From: Sulfurovaceae bacterium
Lineage (GTDB): Bacteria; Campylobacterota; Campylobacteria; Campylobacterales; Sulfurovaceae
Reading direction: 5' to 3'
DNA length: 64,000 nucleotides
Assembly (NCBI GenBank): GCA_028714675.1
Contig: JAQTLV010000006.1
Location: 19,384-83,383, forward strand
Positions 47,976 through 57,552 of the stretch are shown here, piece by piece. The stretch's first letter is position 1. Each line of letters opens with the position of its first letter. The notes under the pieces are model-generated. The model saw only the letters and a program-made list of their open reading frames with translations, was not told the DNA's origin and ran no database searches. The position numbers were made by a program, and so were the translations under genes.

Positions 47976-48468
47976 AATTTCCTCCTTTTATAGGTTTAAA
48001 TTTGTAAAGCAACTCATCCTCGTGAGCTTCTTTAAAGTCATCTTTTGTTGCAAATATACTTATTTCTTTATCGAAATTTAGCTCATTAGCAAATTTTTCA
48101 AATAATTTTTGTGAGCTTATATTTGATGGAGAAATTGTTGTATGTATGCATTTTGTATGAACTATATTTTTAGAAGCAAATAGTGCTTTAAGCATTCCAA
48201 AGCCTACCCCACATCCTCTTACTGAATTATCTACTGCAACTTGCCAAATAAAGAAAATATCTTTATCTTTTGGGTCAATAAATCCAGATACAAATCCTAT
48301 TATTTTATTTTTTCTTTCTGCTACCATACAAGTATTACTAAAATAAGTAGTTTGCAATAGATAGAGATACTCAGAATTTAAGTCTAAAGGCTTAGAATTT
48401 TTGATAAGCACAAATATCTCTCTAGTATCGTTTTTGTTTGGGTGTCTAAATGTAATTTGGTTTGCCAT
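47953..48468 (-). CDS. ectA: Diaminobutyrate acetyltransferase
   Basis: GNAT-family enzyme acetylating diaminobutyrate. It opens ITFRHPNKNDTREIF and carries the acetyl-CoA loop VDNSVRGCGVGFGMLKALF near residue 89. The frame is open upstream to 48600, but that stretch encodes an AT-rich nonsense peptide and contains the regulatory region, so the ATG at 48468 (171 residues) is chosen. First gene of ectABC. Neither ectD nor a dedicated aspartokinase is nearby. Confidence 0.9.
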   Translation of the reverse strand: MANQITFRHPNKNDTREIFVLIKNSKPLDLNSEYLYLLQTTYFSNTCMVAERKNKIIGFVSGFIDPKDKDIFFIWQVAVDNSVRGCGVGFGMLKALFASKNIVHTKCIHTTISPSNISSQKLFEKFANELNFDKEISIFATKDDFKEAHEDELLYKFKPIKGGNYENIRNL

Positions 48469-48500
48469 TTCTTTCTTTTTGTTAAAAATATATATAAGAT

Positions 48501-48539
48501 ATGTAAAAAATATACATAAAGTTTGTTTATTTTTTACAT
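48501..48539. promoter_or_regulatory. Perfect 12-bp inverted repeat between ectA and the MerR-type gene
   Basis: ATGTAAAAAATA (48501-48512) and TATTTTTTACAT (48528-48539) are exact reverse complements separated by 15 bases, in the divergent promoter region. A second dyad, TATGT...ACATA, lies at about 48542-48561. Either could be the operator for the adjacent MerR-type regulator. The assignment is inference. Confidence 0.5.
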
Positions 48540-48581
48540 AATATGTGTACAGTATAACATACTTTTTTAAAATAAAAGAGT

Positions 48582-48587
48582 TATAAT
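48582..48587 (+). promoter_or_regulatory. Putative -10 box of the MerR-type gene
   Basis: TATAAT, 28 bases before the GTG start, with an AGAAGGA RBS in between. Confidence 0.45.
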
Positions 48588-48614
48588 AATATTTAAACAA
48601 TTAGAAGGACTATC

Positions 48615-48962
48615 GTGGCTCTATTGGATAATGCAAAAGATATTTTACCGCTATCAAGCATTGCAGAATTATTAAATGCTAAAGTTCGCACATTAAAAAT
48701 ATACGAAGAGAAGGATTTACTTCCTAAAAAACAAAAAGGAAGCAGTAAAAAACTTTACTCTATAGATGATATTCAGCACATTACATTTGTGCACTATTTG
48801 GTGAGTATAAAAAAGATTAATGCTAATGGTATAAGATATATACTCGATATATTAAAAGACAACATGGATGAGAACTCTAGAAAAGAGTTTTTTGATATTA
48901 TTAATAAAAAAATGTCAGGACTTTCAAGTAAAGATGTTCAAGAAGTCACTAGCTTAGAATAG
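48615..48962 (+). CDS. MerR-family transcriptional regulator, divergent from ectABC
   Basis: A 115-residue DNA-binding protein. The N-terminal winged helix (about residues 13-75) reads LSSIAELLNAKVRTLKIYEEKDLLPKK in continuous order, with the MerR-type R-x-L-x-x-Y-E recognition region and a following YSIDDIQHI wing. A short C-terminal dimerisation helix follows, without the cysteines of metal sensors. It starts with GTG. Divergence from ectA and the shared 146-base promoter region suggest it controls ectoine synthesis, where MarR-type EctR or no regulator is more usual. Confidence 0.8.
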   Translation: MALLDNAKDILPLSSIAELLNAKVRTLKIYEEKDLLPKKQKGSSKKLYSIDDIQHITFVHYLVSIKKINANGIRYILDILKDNMDENSRKEFFDIINKKMSGLSSKDVQEVTSLE

Positions 48963-48966
48963 CTTT

Positions 48967-49263
48967 TTATAAATAAAAGTGTATCGCTATCCACAAAGTA
49001 CCATTTTTTGTTTCAAGCACCTCATGAGGTGTTTTAGCTGGTATAAAGATATGTTCACCTTTGTTTAGATATTTTATTTCATTGTTTATTTTTAATTTAG
49101 CCTCGCCTTCCAAAATCATTACGAATTCATCTTCATCTTGGATATATTGTTTGTTTTCTATAGTCTTAGAGCTTACAATTCTAACAATTTTTATTTTTTT
49201 ATTTTCAAAAAGTGTTGTAAAATCTTCCCCAATTTTAGGTACATTATAATCAAAAATATTCAT
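48967..49263 (-). CDS. Small cupin-domain protein
   Basis: A single-domain cupin of 98 residues. The pattern EDEFVMILEGEAKL near residue 43, then YLNKGEHIFIPAKTPHEVLE near residue 64, gives the two cupin motifs with glutamate and histidine metal ligands, although the usual first H-x-H is replaced by D-E-D-E. The substrate is unknown. Its ATG overlaps the ribE stop by one base, so it is translated with riboflavin synthase. Confidence 0.75.
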   Translation of the reverse strand: MNIFDYNVPKIGEDFTTLFENKKIKIVRIVSSKTIENKQYIQDEDEFVMILEGEAKLKINNEIKYLNKGEHIFIPAKTPHEVLETKNGTLWIAIHFYL

Positions 49264-49880
49264 TAGTAGCTCATGGACATGCTATCTATTTCTTTCCAGC
49301 CGATACCCTTTTTGTCACTTTTAAAGTTCAAGATATGCTCGATGTATCTAGCAAACATATCAGTTTCTATATTTACTTTTGTCCCAACAGCATAATTGCC
49401 TATAAGTGTTTCTTTTACGGTGTGTGGAATAATAGTTAATCTGAAGCTATCTTTTTCTACGCTATTTATCGTTAAACTCACACCATCAATTGTTATGGAG
49501 CCTTTTGGGATTATATATTTTATATGCTCAAATGGCACTTTGATGATATAGTCAACCCCATTTTCTCTTTTGGTTATACTTGTTACTGTTCCTATGCAGT
49601 CAATATGCCCTTGAACTATATGACCTTCAAAACGGTCATTTATGCTCATTGCAGGCTCTATATGCACATTGCCTTTTAAGTTTTTTTCATCTATGATACT
49701 TCTAGTTTCATCAGCAAGTTCTACATCAAAACCATCACTATTTATCTTGATTACTGTTAGACATACGCCATTTACTGCGATAGAATCTCCCAGTCGTGGT
49801 TTGTGTTTTGCAACAAGTGATAAAATATTATTCTCATATTTTTTTACTTTTGCTATTTCTCTTATTAATCCTGTAAACAT
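49263..49880 (-). CDS. ribE: Riboflavin synthase alpha chain
   Basis: Dismutates two lumazine molecules to riboflavin. It opens MFTGLIREIAKV and is built of two homologous beta-barrel halves (about residues 1-87 and 88-190), each with a GDSIAVNGVCLTV- or KGSITIDGVSLTI-type strand. Full length at 205 residues. mnmG is transcribed divergently from the upstream side. Confidence 0.93.
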   Translation of the reverse strand: MFTGLIREIAKVKKYENNILSLVAKHKPRLGDSIAVNGVCLTVIKINSDGFDVELADETRSIIDEKNLKGNVHIEPAMSINDRFEGHIVQGHIDCIGTVTSITKRENGVDYIIKVPFEHIKYIIPKGSITIDGVSLTINSVEKDSFRLTIIPHTVKETLIGNYAVGTKVNIETDMFARYIEHILNFKSDKKGIGWKEIDSMSMSY

Positions 49881-49935
49881 ATATTAGTCTCTTTGCGATA
49901 TAATTTCACAATTATAGCAAAAAAGGCAAATTTTT

Positions 49936-51816
49936 ATGGATTATGATGTAATAGTCATTGGTGGTGGTCATGCAGGGATTGAAGCATCTTTGGCCAGTGC
50001 TAGGATGGGGGCAAAAACTCTACTGATTACAATTTTAGTTGAACAAATAGGAGCTGCTAGTTGCAATCCAGCAATTGGCGGACTTGCAAAAGGACATTTA
50101 GTTAAAGAGATCGATGCACTTGGCGGAGAAATGGGACTCTGTACTGACAAAACGGGCATTCAATATAAAATGCTAAATGCTTCAAAAGGTCCAGCAGTTA
50201 GAGGCAGTAGAGCCCAAATTGATATGGATAGATATAGAATCTACATGAGAGATGTTATTTTAAATACACCAAATCTAAATGTTAAACAAGAGATGGCAGA
50301 GTCTCTGATAGTAGAAGAGAACGAAGTAAAAGGCGTAATTACACAACTTGGCAATAAATATAATGCAAAAAAAGTCATTATAACCGCAGGAACATTTTTA
50401 AATGGCGTTATACATATAGGTGAAGTGCAATTAAGTGCAGGAAGGCAAGGAGAACTTGCTTCTGTTGGTTTGTCAAAATCTTGGAGAGATTTAGGGTTTG
50501 AGATAGGAAGGCTAAAAACGGGGACTTGTGCGAGAATAGACGCTAAAAGTATAGATTTTTCTCAAATGGAAATTCAAGATGGCGACAATCCTCCTATACC
50601 TTTTTCATTTAGAACAGAAAGAAAAACTTTTAATCCAAAACAACTTCCATGTATGGTTGCATATACAAACCTAGCAACACATGAGATAATAGAGAGCAAT
50701 TTTTATAGAGCACCTCTTTTTTCAGGACAAATAGATGGTATAGGACCAAGATATTGCCCTAGTATAGAAGATAAGATAAATCGTTTCAGAGAGAGAGAAA
50801 GACATCAGATTTTTGTAGAACCTCAAACTATAGAAGCTAATGAATATTATCTAAATGGGATGAGTACATCACTACCAACCGATGTGCAATTAGATATGAT
50901 ACGTTCAATCGAAGGAATGGAAAATGCCAAAATAGTTAGATACGGGTATGCTATCGAGTATGACTATATACAGCCTACAGAACTTAAGCATACTTTGGAA
51001 ACGAAAAAAATACGTGGGCTTTATACCGCAGGACAAGTAAATGGTACTACTGGTTATGAGGAAGCAGGAGCACAAGGATTGATTGCAGGTGTTAATGCAG
51101 TTCTTAGCTTGCATGGAAAAGAGCCCTTTATATTAGGCAGGGATGAAGCTTATATAGGAGTTCTTATCGATGATTTAGTTACAAAGGGTACTCGTGAGCC
51201 ATATCGAATGTTTACAAGTAGAGCTGAATATAGATTGCTTCTAAGAGAAGATAATGCAGATATTAGACTTACAAAGTATGGGCATGAGCTTGGGCTTATA
51301 GACAGCAAACACCATAAAAAGATTCAAAAGAAAAAAGAAGATATCAACGAAGCAATAGAGTTTTTAAAAGAAAATAGTGTTACTCCAAATAAAGAATTTT
51401 TAGCAAAATTAGAAAGCATTGGTGAAGAGAAGATAAATGACAAAACACAATGGATGGATGTAGTTGGCAGGGGTGAGTTTAATCGAGAAAAACTCACAAC
51501 TCTTTTACCTGAATTTGAAAAATATGATGATGAGGTGATTGAGCAGGTTTTGATAGAATCAAAATACAGTCGATATATAGACAAACAATTAATTCAAATA
51601 GAAAAAATGGAAGAGATGTTGAAAATAAAAATTCCATCATCTTTTAATTATAAAAAAGTTTGTGGACTTAGCAATGAGATAGTTGAAAAATTGCAAAAGT
51701 TTATCCCCCCAACACTTCAAGCTGCTTCTCAAATATCTGGTATTACACCAGCAGCTATCGAGATAATTCATATATATATAAAAATGGAACAAAAGAGTAA
51801 GAGTAAAGAAAAATGA
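49936..51816 (+). CDS. mnmG: tRNA uridine-5-carboxymethylaminomethyl modification enzyme
   Basis: FAD-dependent partner of MnmE in modifying U34 of tRNAs. The 626-residue protein opens [21 protein letters not shown] and has the GidA signatures [22 protein letters not shown] near residue 46 (with the catalytic cysteine) and [21 protein letters not shown] near residue 361. A good AAAAGGC sequence precedes ATG. Confidence 0.95.
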   Translation: MDYDVIVIGGGHAGIEASLASARMGAKTLLITILVEQIGAASCNPAIGGLAKGHLVKEIDALGGEMGLCTDKTGIQYKMLNASKGPAVRGSRAQIDMDRYRIYMRDVILNTPNLNVKQEMAESLIVEENEVKGVITQLGNKYNAKKVIITAGTFLNGVIHIGEVQLSAGRQGELASVGLSKSWRDLGFEIGRLKTGTCARIDAKSIDFSQMEIQDGDNPPIPFSFRTERKTFNPKQLPCMVAYTNLATHEIIESNFYRAPLFSGQIDGIGPRYCPSIEDKINRFRERERHQIFVEPQTIEANEYYLNGMSTSLPTDVQLDMIRSIEGMENAKIVRYGYAIEYDYIQPTELKHTLETKKIRGLYTAGQVNGTTGYEEAGAQGLIAGVNAVLSLHGKEPFILGRDEAYIGVLIDDLVTKGTREPYRMFTSRAEYRLLLREDNADIRLTKYGHELGLIDSKHHKKIQKKKEDINEAIEFLKENSVTPNKEFLAKLESIGEEKINDKTQWMDVVGRGEFNREKLTTLLPEFEKYDDEVIEQVLIESKYSRYIDKQLIQIEKMEEMLKIKIPSSFNYKKVCGLSNEIVEKLQKFIPPTLQAASQISGITPAAIEIIHIYIKMEQKSKSKEK

Positions 51817-51930
51817 TAGTATTGGTATTGTCCCACATTATCATTTTTTAATATCTTATTACCAATTTGTGCTTTATGTATAAATGCACCAATAAATAGT
51901 ATTATTTTAATAAAAATTATTATAGAATCC

Positions 51931-51945
51931 TACTAAAGTAGGAAA
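51931..51945. other. Hairpin CCTACT-AAA-AGTAGG in the spacer after mnmG
   Basis: The 167-base spacer between mnmG and the next gene holds a 6-bp hairpin at about 51931-51945 in the phrase AATCCTACTAAAGTAGG, without a T-run. Nothing else is recognisable there. Confidence 0.35.
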
Positions 51946-51983
51946 TATAGCACAATTAAATAAAAGAGTGCAAAAGGAATTGA

Positions 51984-52751
51984 ATGCGATACTATTATGC
52001 CCACACTAGCCACAAAGGTAGTCTCGATGCTTTAAGAAGGGGAGTTGCATATATCAAAAAACAAGAAGAGAAGACAAAACTTTTGGTTAATGATTTTAGA
52101 GCAGGATTAGTTGCAAAAGAGTTGGGAATCGATAACTCAACTACAATCGAAACAATTTCTGATATTGATTTAGTTTTAGAACTTGGGGATACCATCATCA
52201 TAGATTCGATGGAAGATTTACCAAAGCAATTTAAATCATATTGTAATAATTATAAAGTTTTTCGTGTATTGCTAGATGAACCACAAGAACCTATTTTTAA
52301 TGAGCAAATTATCAATTTATCAAAAAAAGAGAATTTGCTTGTAGATGATATTTATAGAAGAGAATATGAAAAAAAGAAAAGAATTGTTTTTTTTGGTGGA
52401 GATAGTGATCATGAAAAATCTATTTTAAAACATAAAAGTTTTTTTAAGGAGCTAAAAGCAGATTTGCTTTTAGGGCATTATTTTTTTGTAAATTATGAAA
52501 TAGAGTTAAAAGATTTTTTTGTTCATATATATGAATCAGAAGAATATCAAGAAATCATAACAACATCAAGTGATATTATCACAACATCTATTCAGTGTGC
52601 AATTGAGTCTAAAATAGCCGGTGCGAATACAATTCTTATAAGTGAAGAAAATTTAAGTTTATCTATATCCACCCTTTTTGTATATTTAGATATACCAGTA
52701 TTACATAAATATGATTTATCAAAAGCAACAGTTTTATTGATGAGTATATAA
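51984..52751 (+). CDS. Unrecognised soluble protein upstream of the bc1 operon
   Basis: A 255-residue protein that I do not recognise. The opening MRYYYAHTSHKGSLDALRRG and the phrases LLVNDFRAGLVAKELG near residue 37, GDTIIIDSMEDLPKQF near residue 68, RIVFFGGDSDHEKSIL near residue 131 and GANTILISEE near residue 214 suggest a two-domain alpha/beta fold, loosely like glycosyltransferase-B or PseG-type proteins. It has no signal peptide or membrane helix. It is placed in front of petA but separated by 127 bases with a likely promoter, so it may be an independent unit. Confidence 0.55.
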   Translation: MRYYYAHTSHKGSLDALRRGVAYIKKQEEKTKLLVNDFRAGLVAKELGIDNSTTIETISDIDLVLELGDTIIIDSMEDLPKQFKSYCNNYKVFRVLLDEPQEPIFNEQIINLSKKENLLVDDIYRREYEKKKRIVFFGGDSDHEKSILKHKSFFKELKADLLLGHYFFVNYEIELKDFFVHIYESEEYQEIITTSSDIITTSIQCAIESKIAGANTILISEENLSLSISTLFVYLDIPVLHKYDLSKATVLLMSI

Positions 52752-52878
52752 ATAAACCATTTTTTAACTATAAGTTAGAGTTATAAAATTAATTTTTTAT
52801 GAATGTCATTAATTTTTTATTAACATTTAATTACATTTCGTTTATAATAAGCAGTTAAATTTTTTATAAAGGAAATCT

Positions 52879-53385
52879 ATGAGTAGTAGAAGAGACTTCA
52901 TGGGTATGGCTTTGGGCGGTTTTGCAGCTCTTGGCGGTATCGCTGCTTTGTATGCTGCTAAGAGAACATGGGATCCATTGCCAAGTGTAAAAGCAGGTGG
53001 ATTTACAACTATTGATCTTAGTGCTGCAAAAGAGAATGAGTTGGCAGTAGAAAAATGGAGAGGGAAACCTATATTCATTTTGAAAAAGAATGCATCTATG
53101 CCAAAAAGTGATAGAGATGTTGTTGTGGGCGGTAATCACTATCTAGTTGTTATAGGATCATGTACGCATTTGGGCTGTATTCCAGCATATTTGCCTGGAG
53201 ATCTTATGTTTAAGTGTGCATGTCATGGAGGTGAGTTTAATACTGCTGGTGTTAATACTTTTGGACCACCACCAAGACCTCTTGATATACCACCATTTAA
53301 AATAAGTGGTACAAGTTTGGTTTTGGGTGAATCAGGACCAGAATATGAAAAAATGTTGGCCGCTGGGCTAACACAGTCAGTGTAA
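52879..53385 (+). CDS. petA: Rieske iron-sulfur subunit of the cytochrome bc1 complex
   Basis: Membrane-anchored [2Fe-2S] subunit taking electrons from quinol. The N-terminus SSRRDFMGMALGGFAALGG is a twin-arginine signal-anchor. The cluster-binding boxes CTHLGC near residue 95 and CACHGGEF near residue 113 are complete. 168 residues. First of petABC, with an AAAGGAAA RBS. Confidence 0.94.
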   Translation: MSSRRDFMGMALGGFAALGGIAALYAAKRTWDPLPSVKAGGFTTIDLSAAKENELAVEKWRGKPIFILKKNASMPKSDRDVVVGGNHYLVVIGSCTHLGCIPAYLPGDLMFKCACHGGEFNTAGVNTFGPPPRPLDIPPFKISGTSLVLGESGPEYEKMLAAGLTQSV

Positions 53386-53394
53386 GGAGATTAA

Positions 53395-54636
53395 ATGGCA
53401 CATTTTGATGAAAAAGCAAAACCATTTAGCCATCAATGGATGAATGATAGATTGGCAGTTGATACTGTCAAAAAAGTACTCTCTACAGAGTATTGGATAC
53501 CAAAAAATATTAATTTCCTTTGGGCAATGGGTATGATACTAGCAGCAACATTTGGTTTGCTTATAGTTAGCGGTATTTTTCTTGTGATGTATTATCAACC
53601 AGATACAAAAACAGCATTTGATAGTGTTAACTATACTATTATGACAGAAGTAGGATACGGTTGGTTGTGGAGACATATACATGGTGTTGCAGCATCTGTT
53701 GTATTTCTTATAATATATATTCATATGTTTACTGGAATTTATTATGGCTCATATAAAAGAGGCAGAGAGATGATATGGCTTTCTGGTATGCTTTTATTTG
53801 TTCTATTTTCAGCTGAGGCATTTAGCGGATATATGCTTCCATGGGGACAAATGAGTTACTGGGCAGGTATGGTTATCACTAATCTTTTTGGTGGATTTAC
53901 TAAAGACTTCCTTGGCGGCATAGGTAATATACCTGCTGTTGTTGAGTGGATTAGAGGAGATTATGTACCTGGTCAAGCATTTTTAAGCAGATTCTTTATG
54001 CTGCATGTATTCTTGTTGCCACTTGTTATAATTGGTGTTATTGTACTTCACTTTGCAGCTTTGAGAATTCCACATGTAAACAACCAAGATGGTGAAGAAT
54101 TTGATTTCGAAGAATCAGCTAAACTTTATAAAGAAGATAGCAAAAAAGAATCAAAAGTTATTCCATTTAACCCTGTTTTCTTGAGCAAAGATATATTTGT
54201 AATGGGCATTTATTTCGTACTATTCTTTTACTTAGTATTTTATCATTTTGAATTTGCCATGGATCCAGTTAACTTTGACCCAGCAGATGGACTAAAAACG
54301 CCTCTTCATATATATCCAGAGTGGTATTTCTTGTGGTCATATGAGATTCTTAGACCATTCCCTTTCAATGTAGGTTTAGTGGCATTTGGTTTCGCTCAAG
54401 TGGCATTCTTTTTGTTGCCATTTTTGGATAGAAGTCCAGTTGTTGCACCTGCAAACAGAAGAGGATTGTTCAAGTTTTGGTTCTGGCTTATGTTGGTTGA
54501 TATGATAGTTCTGACTGTTATGGGTAAATTGCCACCTCAGGGTGCTTGGACTATTGTAGGAATGGTAGCAGCAATAATATTTATTTTATTGTTTATATTA
54601 CTTCCATTTATCACTAAAAATGAAAAAAAAGCGTAA
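53395..54636 (+). CDS. petB: Cytochrome b subunit of the bc1 complex
   Basis: Quinol-oxidising membrane subunit with two b hemes. The 413-residue length shows a full-size cytochrome b. Heme-ligand histidines lie in WRHIHGVAASVVFLIIYIHMF near residue 97 (first pair) and in helix D around MLHVFLLPLVIIGVIVLHF near residue 203. The quinol-site PEWY motif is seen as YPEWYFLWSYEILR near residue 306. Confidence 0.95.
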   Translation: MAHFDEKAKPFSHQWMNDRLAVDTVKKVLSTEYWIPKNINFLWAMGMILAATFGLLIVSGIFLVMYYQPDTKTAFDSVNYTIMTEVGYGWLWRHIHGVAASVVFLIIYIHMFTGIYYGSYKRGREMIWLSGMLLFVLFSAEAFSGYMLPWGQMSYWAGMVITNLFGGFTKDFLGGIGNIPAVVEWIRGDYVPGQAFLSRFFMLHVFLLPLVIIGVIVLHFAALRIPHVNNQDGEEFDFEESAKLYKEDSKKESKVIPFNPVFLSKDIFVMGIYFVLFFYLVFYHFEFAMDPVNFDPADGLKTPLHIYPEWYFLWSYEILRPFPFNVGLVAFGFAQVAFFLLPFLDRSPVVAPANRRGLFKFWFWLMLVDMIVLTVMGKLPPQGAWTIVGMVAAIIFILLFILLPFITKNEKKA

Positions 54637-54646
54637 GGGGGAAACT

Positions 54647-55660
54647 ATGAAAGAATTTAAAATATTAGCAGTAGTTGCATTCTTTACTCTTGTAACTTAT
54701 TGGGGAGTTGAGCCTTTCGCTCACTCACAAATGCATAAGGAAGTAGAAAGTAATAACTTTGTATATGATGGTAAAGCCGATATCGAAGAAGCTAATAATG
54801 CTATAGAAGTTGCAAAAAATATAACTGATGCAAAGAAAAAGGCTACAGTTTTAGATGCAGCGAATAAAAAATTAGTAGCTAAAAAAGCATTTTGGGCAGA
54901 AGTAAGCCAAATTTCTAAATTACAAGGAAATGCAGTAGCTGGCGAAGCTTCATTTGCACTTTGTATGGCATGTCATAATGGAAGTGGTGTAAATATGGGT
55001 GGAGTTGTTCCTCCGAAACTTGATAATGCTGGCTCACTTTATGATAAAAATTATCTGATTGCACTTTTGAAAGATCCTGCAATGGCATCAAATGTTGACC
55101 ATAAATATGCAGATACAATGATGCATCCAATGGGTACAATTAAAACAATGATTACTACACCTCAACAAATAGCAGATGTAGTTGCATTTATAAAAACAAA
55201 AAAAGTTGCTAAACTTACTCCAGAAGTTGCATTCGAAGATGCATGCGGAAGATGTCATGCTAACAGATATGGAAATTTAACTCAACTTGGTGCTACTCCT
55301 AAGTTCAAAACAGAACAAGAGGCACTTGCACATAGAGTAAAAGTTCTTGATGAACAAGATAGAATTAAAGCTTATATGGGTAAATTGCCTCCAGATTTAT
55401 CTATCATGTCAAGAGCTAGAAGCGAAATATATATGGAAACTTTTATACAAAATCCACAATCACAGCTTCCAAACACTTCAATGCCTAGAGTTGGTTTGAC
55501 TAGCGAAGGATATGGTATGGTAAAAGCATATCTAGAAAAAACAGGAGATCCTAGCAAAGATGCTAGACATGCTCTTGGACCATGGGTAATAGTATTCTTT
55601 ATAATATTTACAATGCTAGCTTATCTTTGGAAAAAATCTCAGTGGAAAGATTTACACTAA
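54647..55660 (+). CDS. petC: Diheme cytochrome c subunit of the bc1 complex
   Basis: Electron-output subunit in place of cytochrome c1. It has an N-terminal signal/anchor, heme motifs CMACHNGSG near residue 104 and CGRCHANR near residue 200, and a C-terminal membrane helix (WVIVFFIIFTMLAYLW). Two hemes are typical of the Campylobacterota complex. The frame is open from 54620, but the AAGGGGGAA RBS selects ATG 54647, giving 337 residues. Confidence 0.9.
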   Translation: MKEFKILAVVAFFTLVTYWGVEPFAHSQMHKEVESNNFVYDGKADIEEANNAIEVAKNITDAKKKATVLDAANKKLVAKKAFWAEVSQISKLQGNAVAGEASFALCMACHNGSGVNMGGVVPPKLDNAGSLYDKNYLIALLKDPAMASNVDHKYADTMMHPMGTIKTMITTPQQIADVVAFIKTKKVAKLTPEVAFEDACGRCHANRYGNLTQLGATPKFKTEQEALAHRVKVLDEQDRIKAYMGKLPPDLSIMSRARSEIYMETFIQNPQSQLPNTSMPRVGLTSEGYGMVKAYLEKTGDPSKDARHALGPWVIVFFIIFTMLAYLWKKSQWKDLH

Positions 55661-55668
55661 TTAAAAAA

Positions 55669-55695
55669 TTATAAGAGGTAAAAAGCCTCTTATAA
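55669..55695 (+). terminator. Terminator of petABC
   Basis: Stem TTATAAGAGG/CCTCTTATAA with a short A-rich loop, just after the petC stop. Confidence 0.7.
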
Positions 55696-55776
55696 TAACT
55701 ACTTCAAACATTAATCATTTTATTTTTATCATTTTTTAGATACTCTTGCGGTAGATTAAATAAGCAAAAGAGTAGC

Positions 55777-56745
55777 ATGCTAATAGATGGACACGGTAGA
55801 AAAGTTGATTATCTGAGAATTTCTCTAACAGAGAGATGTAACTTTAGATGTCAATATTGTATGCCAGAAAAACCTTTTTCTTGGATACCAAAAGAAAATA
55901 TACTTAGTTTTGAAGAACTTTTTATGTTTGTCAAAGTAGCAATTGACGAAGGCGTTACAAAAATAAGACTTACAGGCGGCGAGCCATTGCTTCGTGAAGA
56001 TATAGCCAAATTCATAAAAATGATAAATGATTACAAGAGTGATATTGATTTAGCTCTTACTACGAATGGTTATCTTCTTGGAGGCATGGCAAGAGAACTT
56101 AAGGATGCTGGTTTACAAAGGATTAATATATCACTTGATTCACTAAAGCCTGATATTGCAGCAAAGATAGCCAATAAAGATGTTCTTGAAAAAGTTATGT
56201 ATGGAATCGAACAAGCTATAGATGTTGGACTAAATGTAAAGTTAAATATGGTTCCTCTTAAAGACATAAATGAAGACGAAATAGTAGATATATTAGAATT
56301 TTCTATGAGCAAGAACGTTAAAGTCAGATTTATAGAATATATGGAAAATAGTCATGCAAATATAGAGCTTCGCGGAATGCATGGTAGAGAAATACTAGAT
56401 CATATATTGAAAAAATATGAGATAAAAGCCATGGGGCGAGAAGGAAGTAGCCCATCATTTAATTATAGAATACTGCAAAATGGGTATGAATTTGGCATGA
56501 TTGATCCTCATAAGCATGATTTTTGTGAAAGTTGTAATCGCATCAGGCTTACTGCAGAGGGGTATCTGATTCCTTGTTTATTTTTTGATGAAGCTATGAG
56601 TATAGCTGAAGCCATAAAACAAAAAGATATAAAAAAGGCTAGTGAGATATTGGGGGAGGTTTTGAAAAACAAACCAAAAGAAAATAGATGGAGCGAAAAT
56701 GATGAAAACTTATCAAGTCGTGCATTCTATCACACAGGTGGATAA
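55777..56745 (+). CDS. moaA: GTP 3',8-cyclase, molybdenum cofactor step 1
   Basis: Radical SAM enzyme starting molybdopterin synthesis. The N-terminal cluster motif [10 protein letters not shown] is near residue 22, TGGEPLL near residue 70, and the C-terminal cluster cysteines are in [19 protein letters not shown] near residue 249. The protein ends in the functional HTGG. 322 residues. Its stop overlaps the queE start. Confidence 0.95.
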   Translation: MLIDGHGRKVDYLRISLTERCNFRCQYCMPEKPFSWIPKENILSFEELFMFVKVAIDEGVTKIRLTGGEPLLREDIAKFIKMINDYKSDIDLALTTNGYLLGGMARELKDAGLQRINISLDSLKPDIAAKIANKDVLEKVMYGIEQAIDVGLNVKLNMVPLKDINEDEIVDILEFSMSKNVKVRFIEYMENSHANIELRGMHGREILDHILKKYEIKAMGREGSSPSFNYRILQNGYEFGMIDPHKHDFCESCNRIRLTAEGYLIPCLFFDEAMSIAEAIKQKDIKKASEILGEVLKNKPKENRWSENDENLSSRAFYHTGG

Positions 56746-57503
56746 TGTTTTATTTAGTTGAAGAGTTCTTTTCATTACAAGGTGAAGGTAGATATGCAGG
56801 AGTTCCATCTTATTTTCTTAGAATTGGTGGGTGCAACTTGACTTGTAGTGGATTTGGAACAAAATATAGTTGTGGGGATATTCAAAAAGTTGGGTGTGAT
56901 ACATACTTCGCAGTTGATAGATGTTTTATAAAAGAGTGGCAGAGTATAAATGATGCCACTATGTTTATAAATCATCTAAACGCTCAATTTGATACTATAG
57001 GGTACAATCCTCATGTTGTAATAACAGGGGGAGAACCTCTTTTATATTTTACAGATAAAATTTTTTATGAAATAGTCTCTTGGTTGGTTTTTAAAAATAT
57101 AAAAGTTACATTTGAGACAAATTGTTCAATCTCGGTTGATTTTGATAAATATCCCATATATAAAGAATGTATATTTTCAATGTCTATTAAATTGTCAAAT
57201 AGTAATGAAGAAAAAGGTAAGAGAATTAATAGTAAAATGATTGATGCTGTTATTGTAAAATCAAGAGAATCTTTTTTTAAATTTACAATTGATAAAAAAT
57301 TGATAGAAACAACCGCTTTCAAAGAAATAGATGAAATAACAAAAAATTTTGTAAACACAGATATTTATTGCATGCCTGTTGGAGAGTGTAAAAAAATTAT
57401 CTCAAAAAATCAAAAAAAAGTTTTTGAGTTTTGCAAAAAATATGGATATACATATAGTGATAGATTGCATATAAGAGTGTTTGATAAAACGCAAGGTGTA
57501 TAA
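56745..57503 (+). CDS. queE: 7-carboxy-7-deazaguanine synthase-like radical SAM protein
   Basis: Radical SAM enzyme of queuosine precursor synthesis. It opens FYLVEEFFSLQGEGRYAGVP, the QueE signature, with GGCNLTCSGFG at residues 28-38 and TGGEPLL near residue 92. The expected third cysteine of C-x3-C-x2-C is a phenylalanine here. Further cysteines at about residues 43 and 51 (YSCGD, VGCDT) may serve instead. queD follows, which supports the role. 252 residues. The gene overlaps moaA by one base. Confidence 0.82.
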   Translation: MFYLVEEFFSLQGEGRYAGVPSYFLRIGGCNLTCSGFGTKYSCGDIQKVGCDTYFAVDRCFIKEWQSINDATMFINHLNAQFDTIGYNPHVVITGGEPLLYFTDKIFYEIVSWLVFKNIKVTFETNCSISVDFDKYPIYKECIFSMSIKLSNSNEEKGKRINSKMIDAVIVKSRESFFKFTIDKKLIETTAFKEIDEITKNFVNTDIYCMPVGECKKIISKNQKKVFEFCKKYGYTYSDRLHIRVFDKTQGV

Positions 57504-57552
57504 AAGTAATTTTTGATAAAATAGGACTTAATTTATCTCATTAAGGATTTAT

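Noticed and set aside
48469..48600. N-terminal extension of EctA
   Set aside because: The extra 44 codons encode a lysine/tyrosine/phenylalanine-rich stretch from AT-rich promoter DNA with the inverted repeats. EctA proteins start close to the ITFRHP segment.
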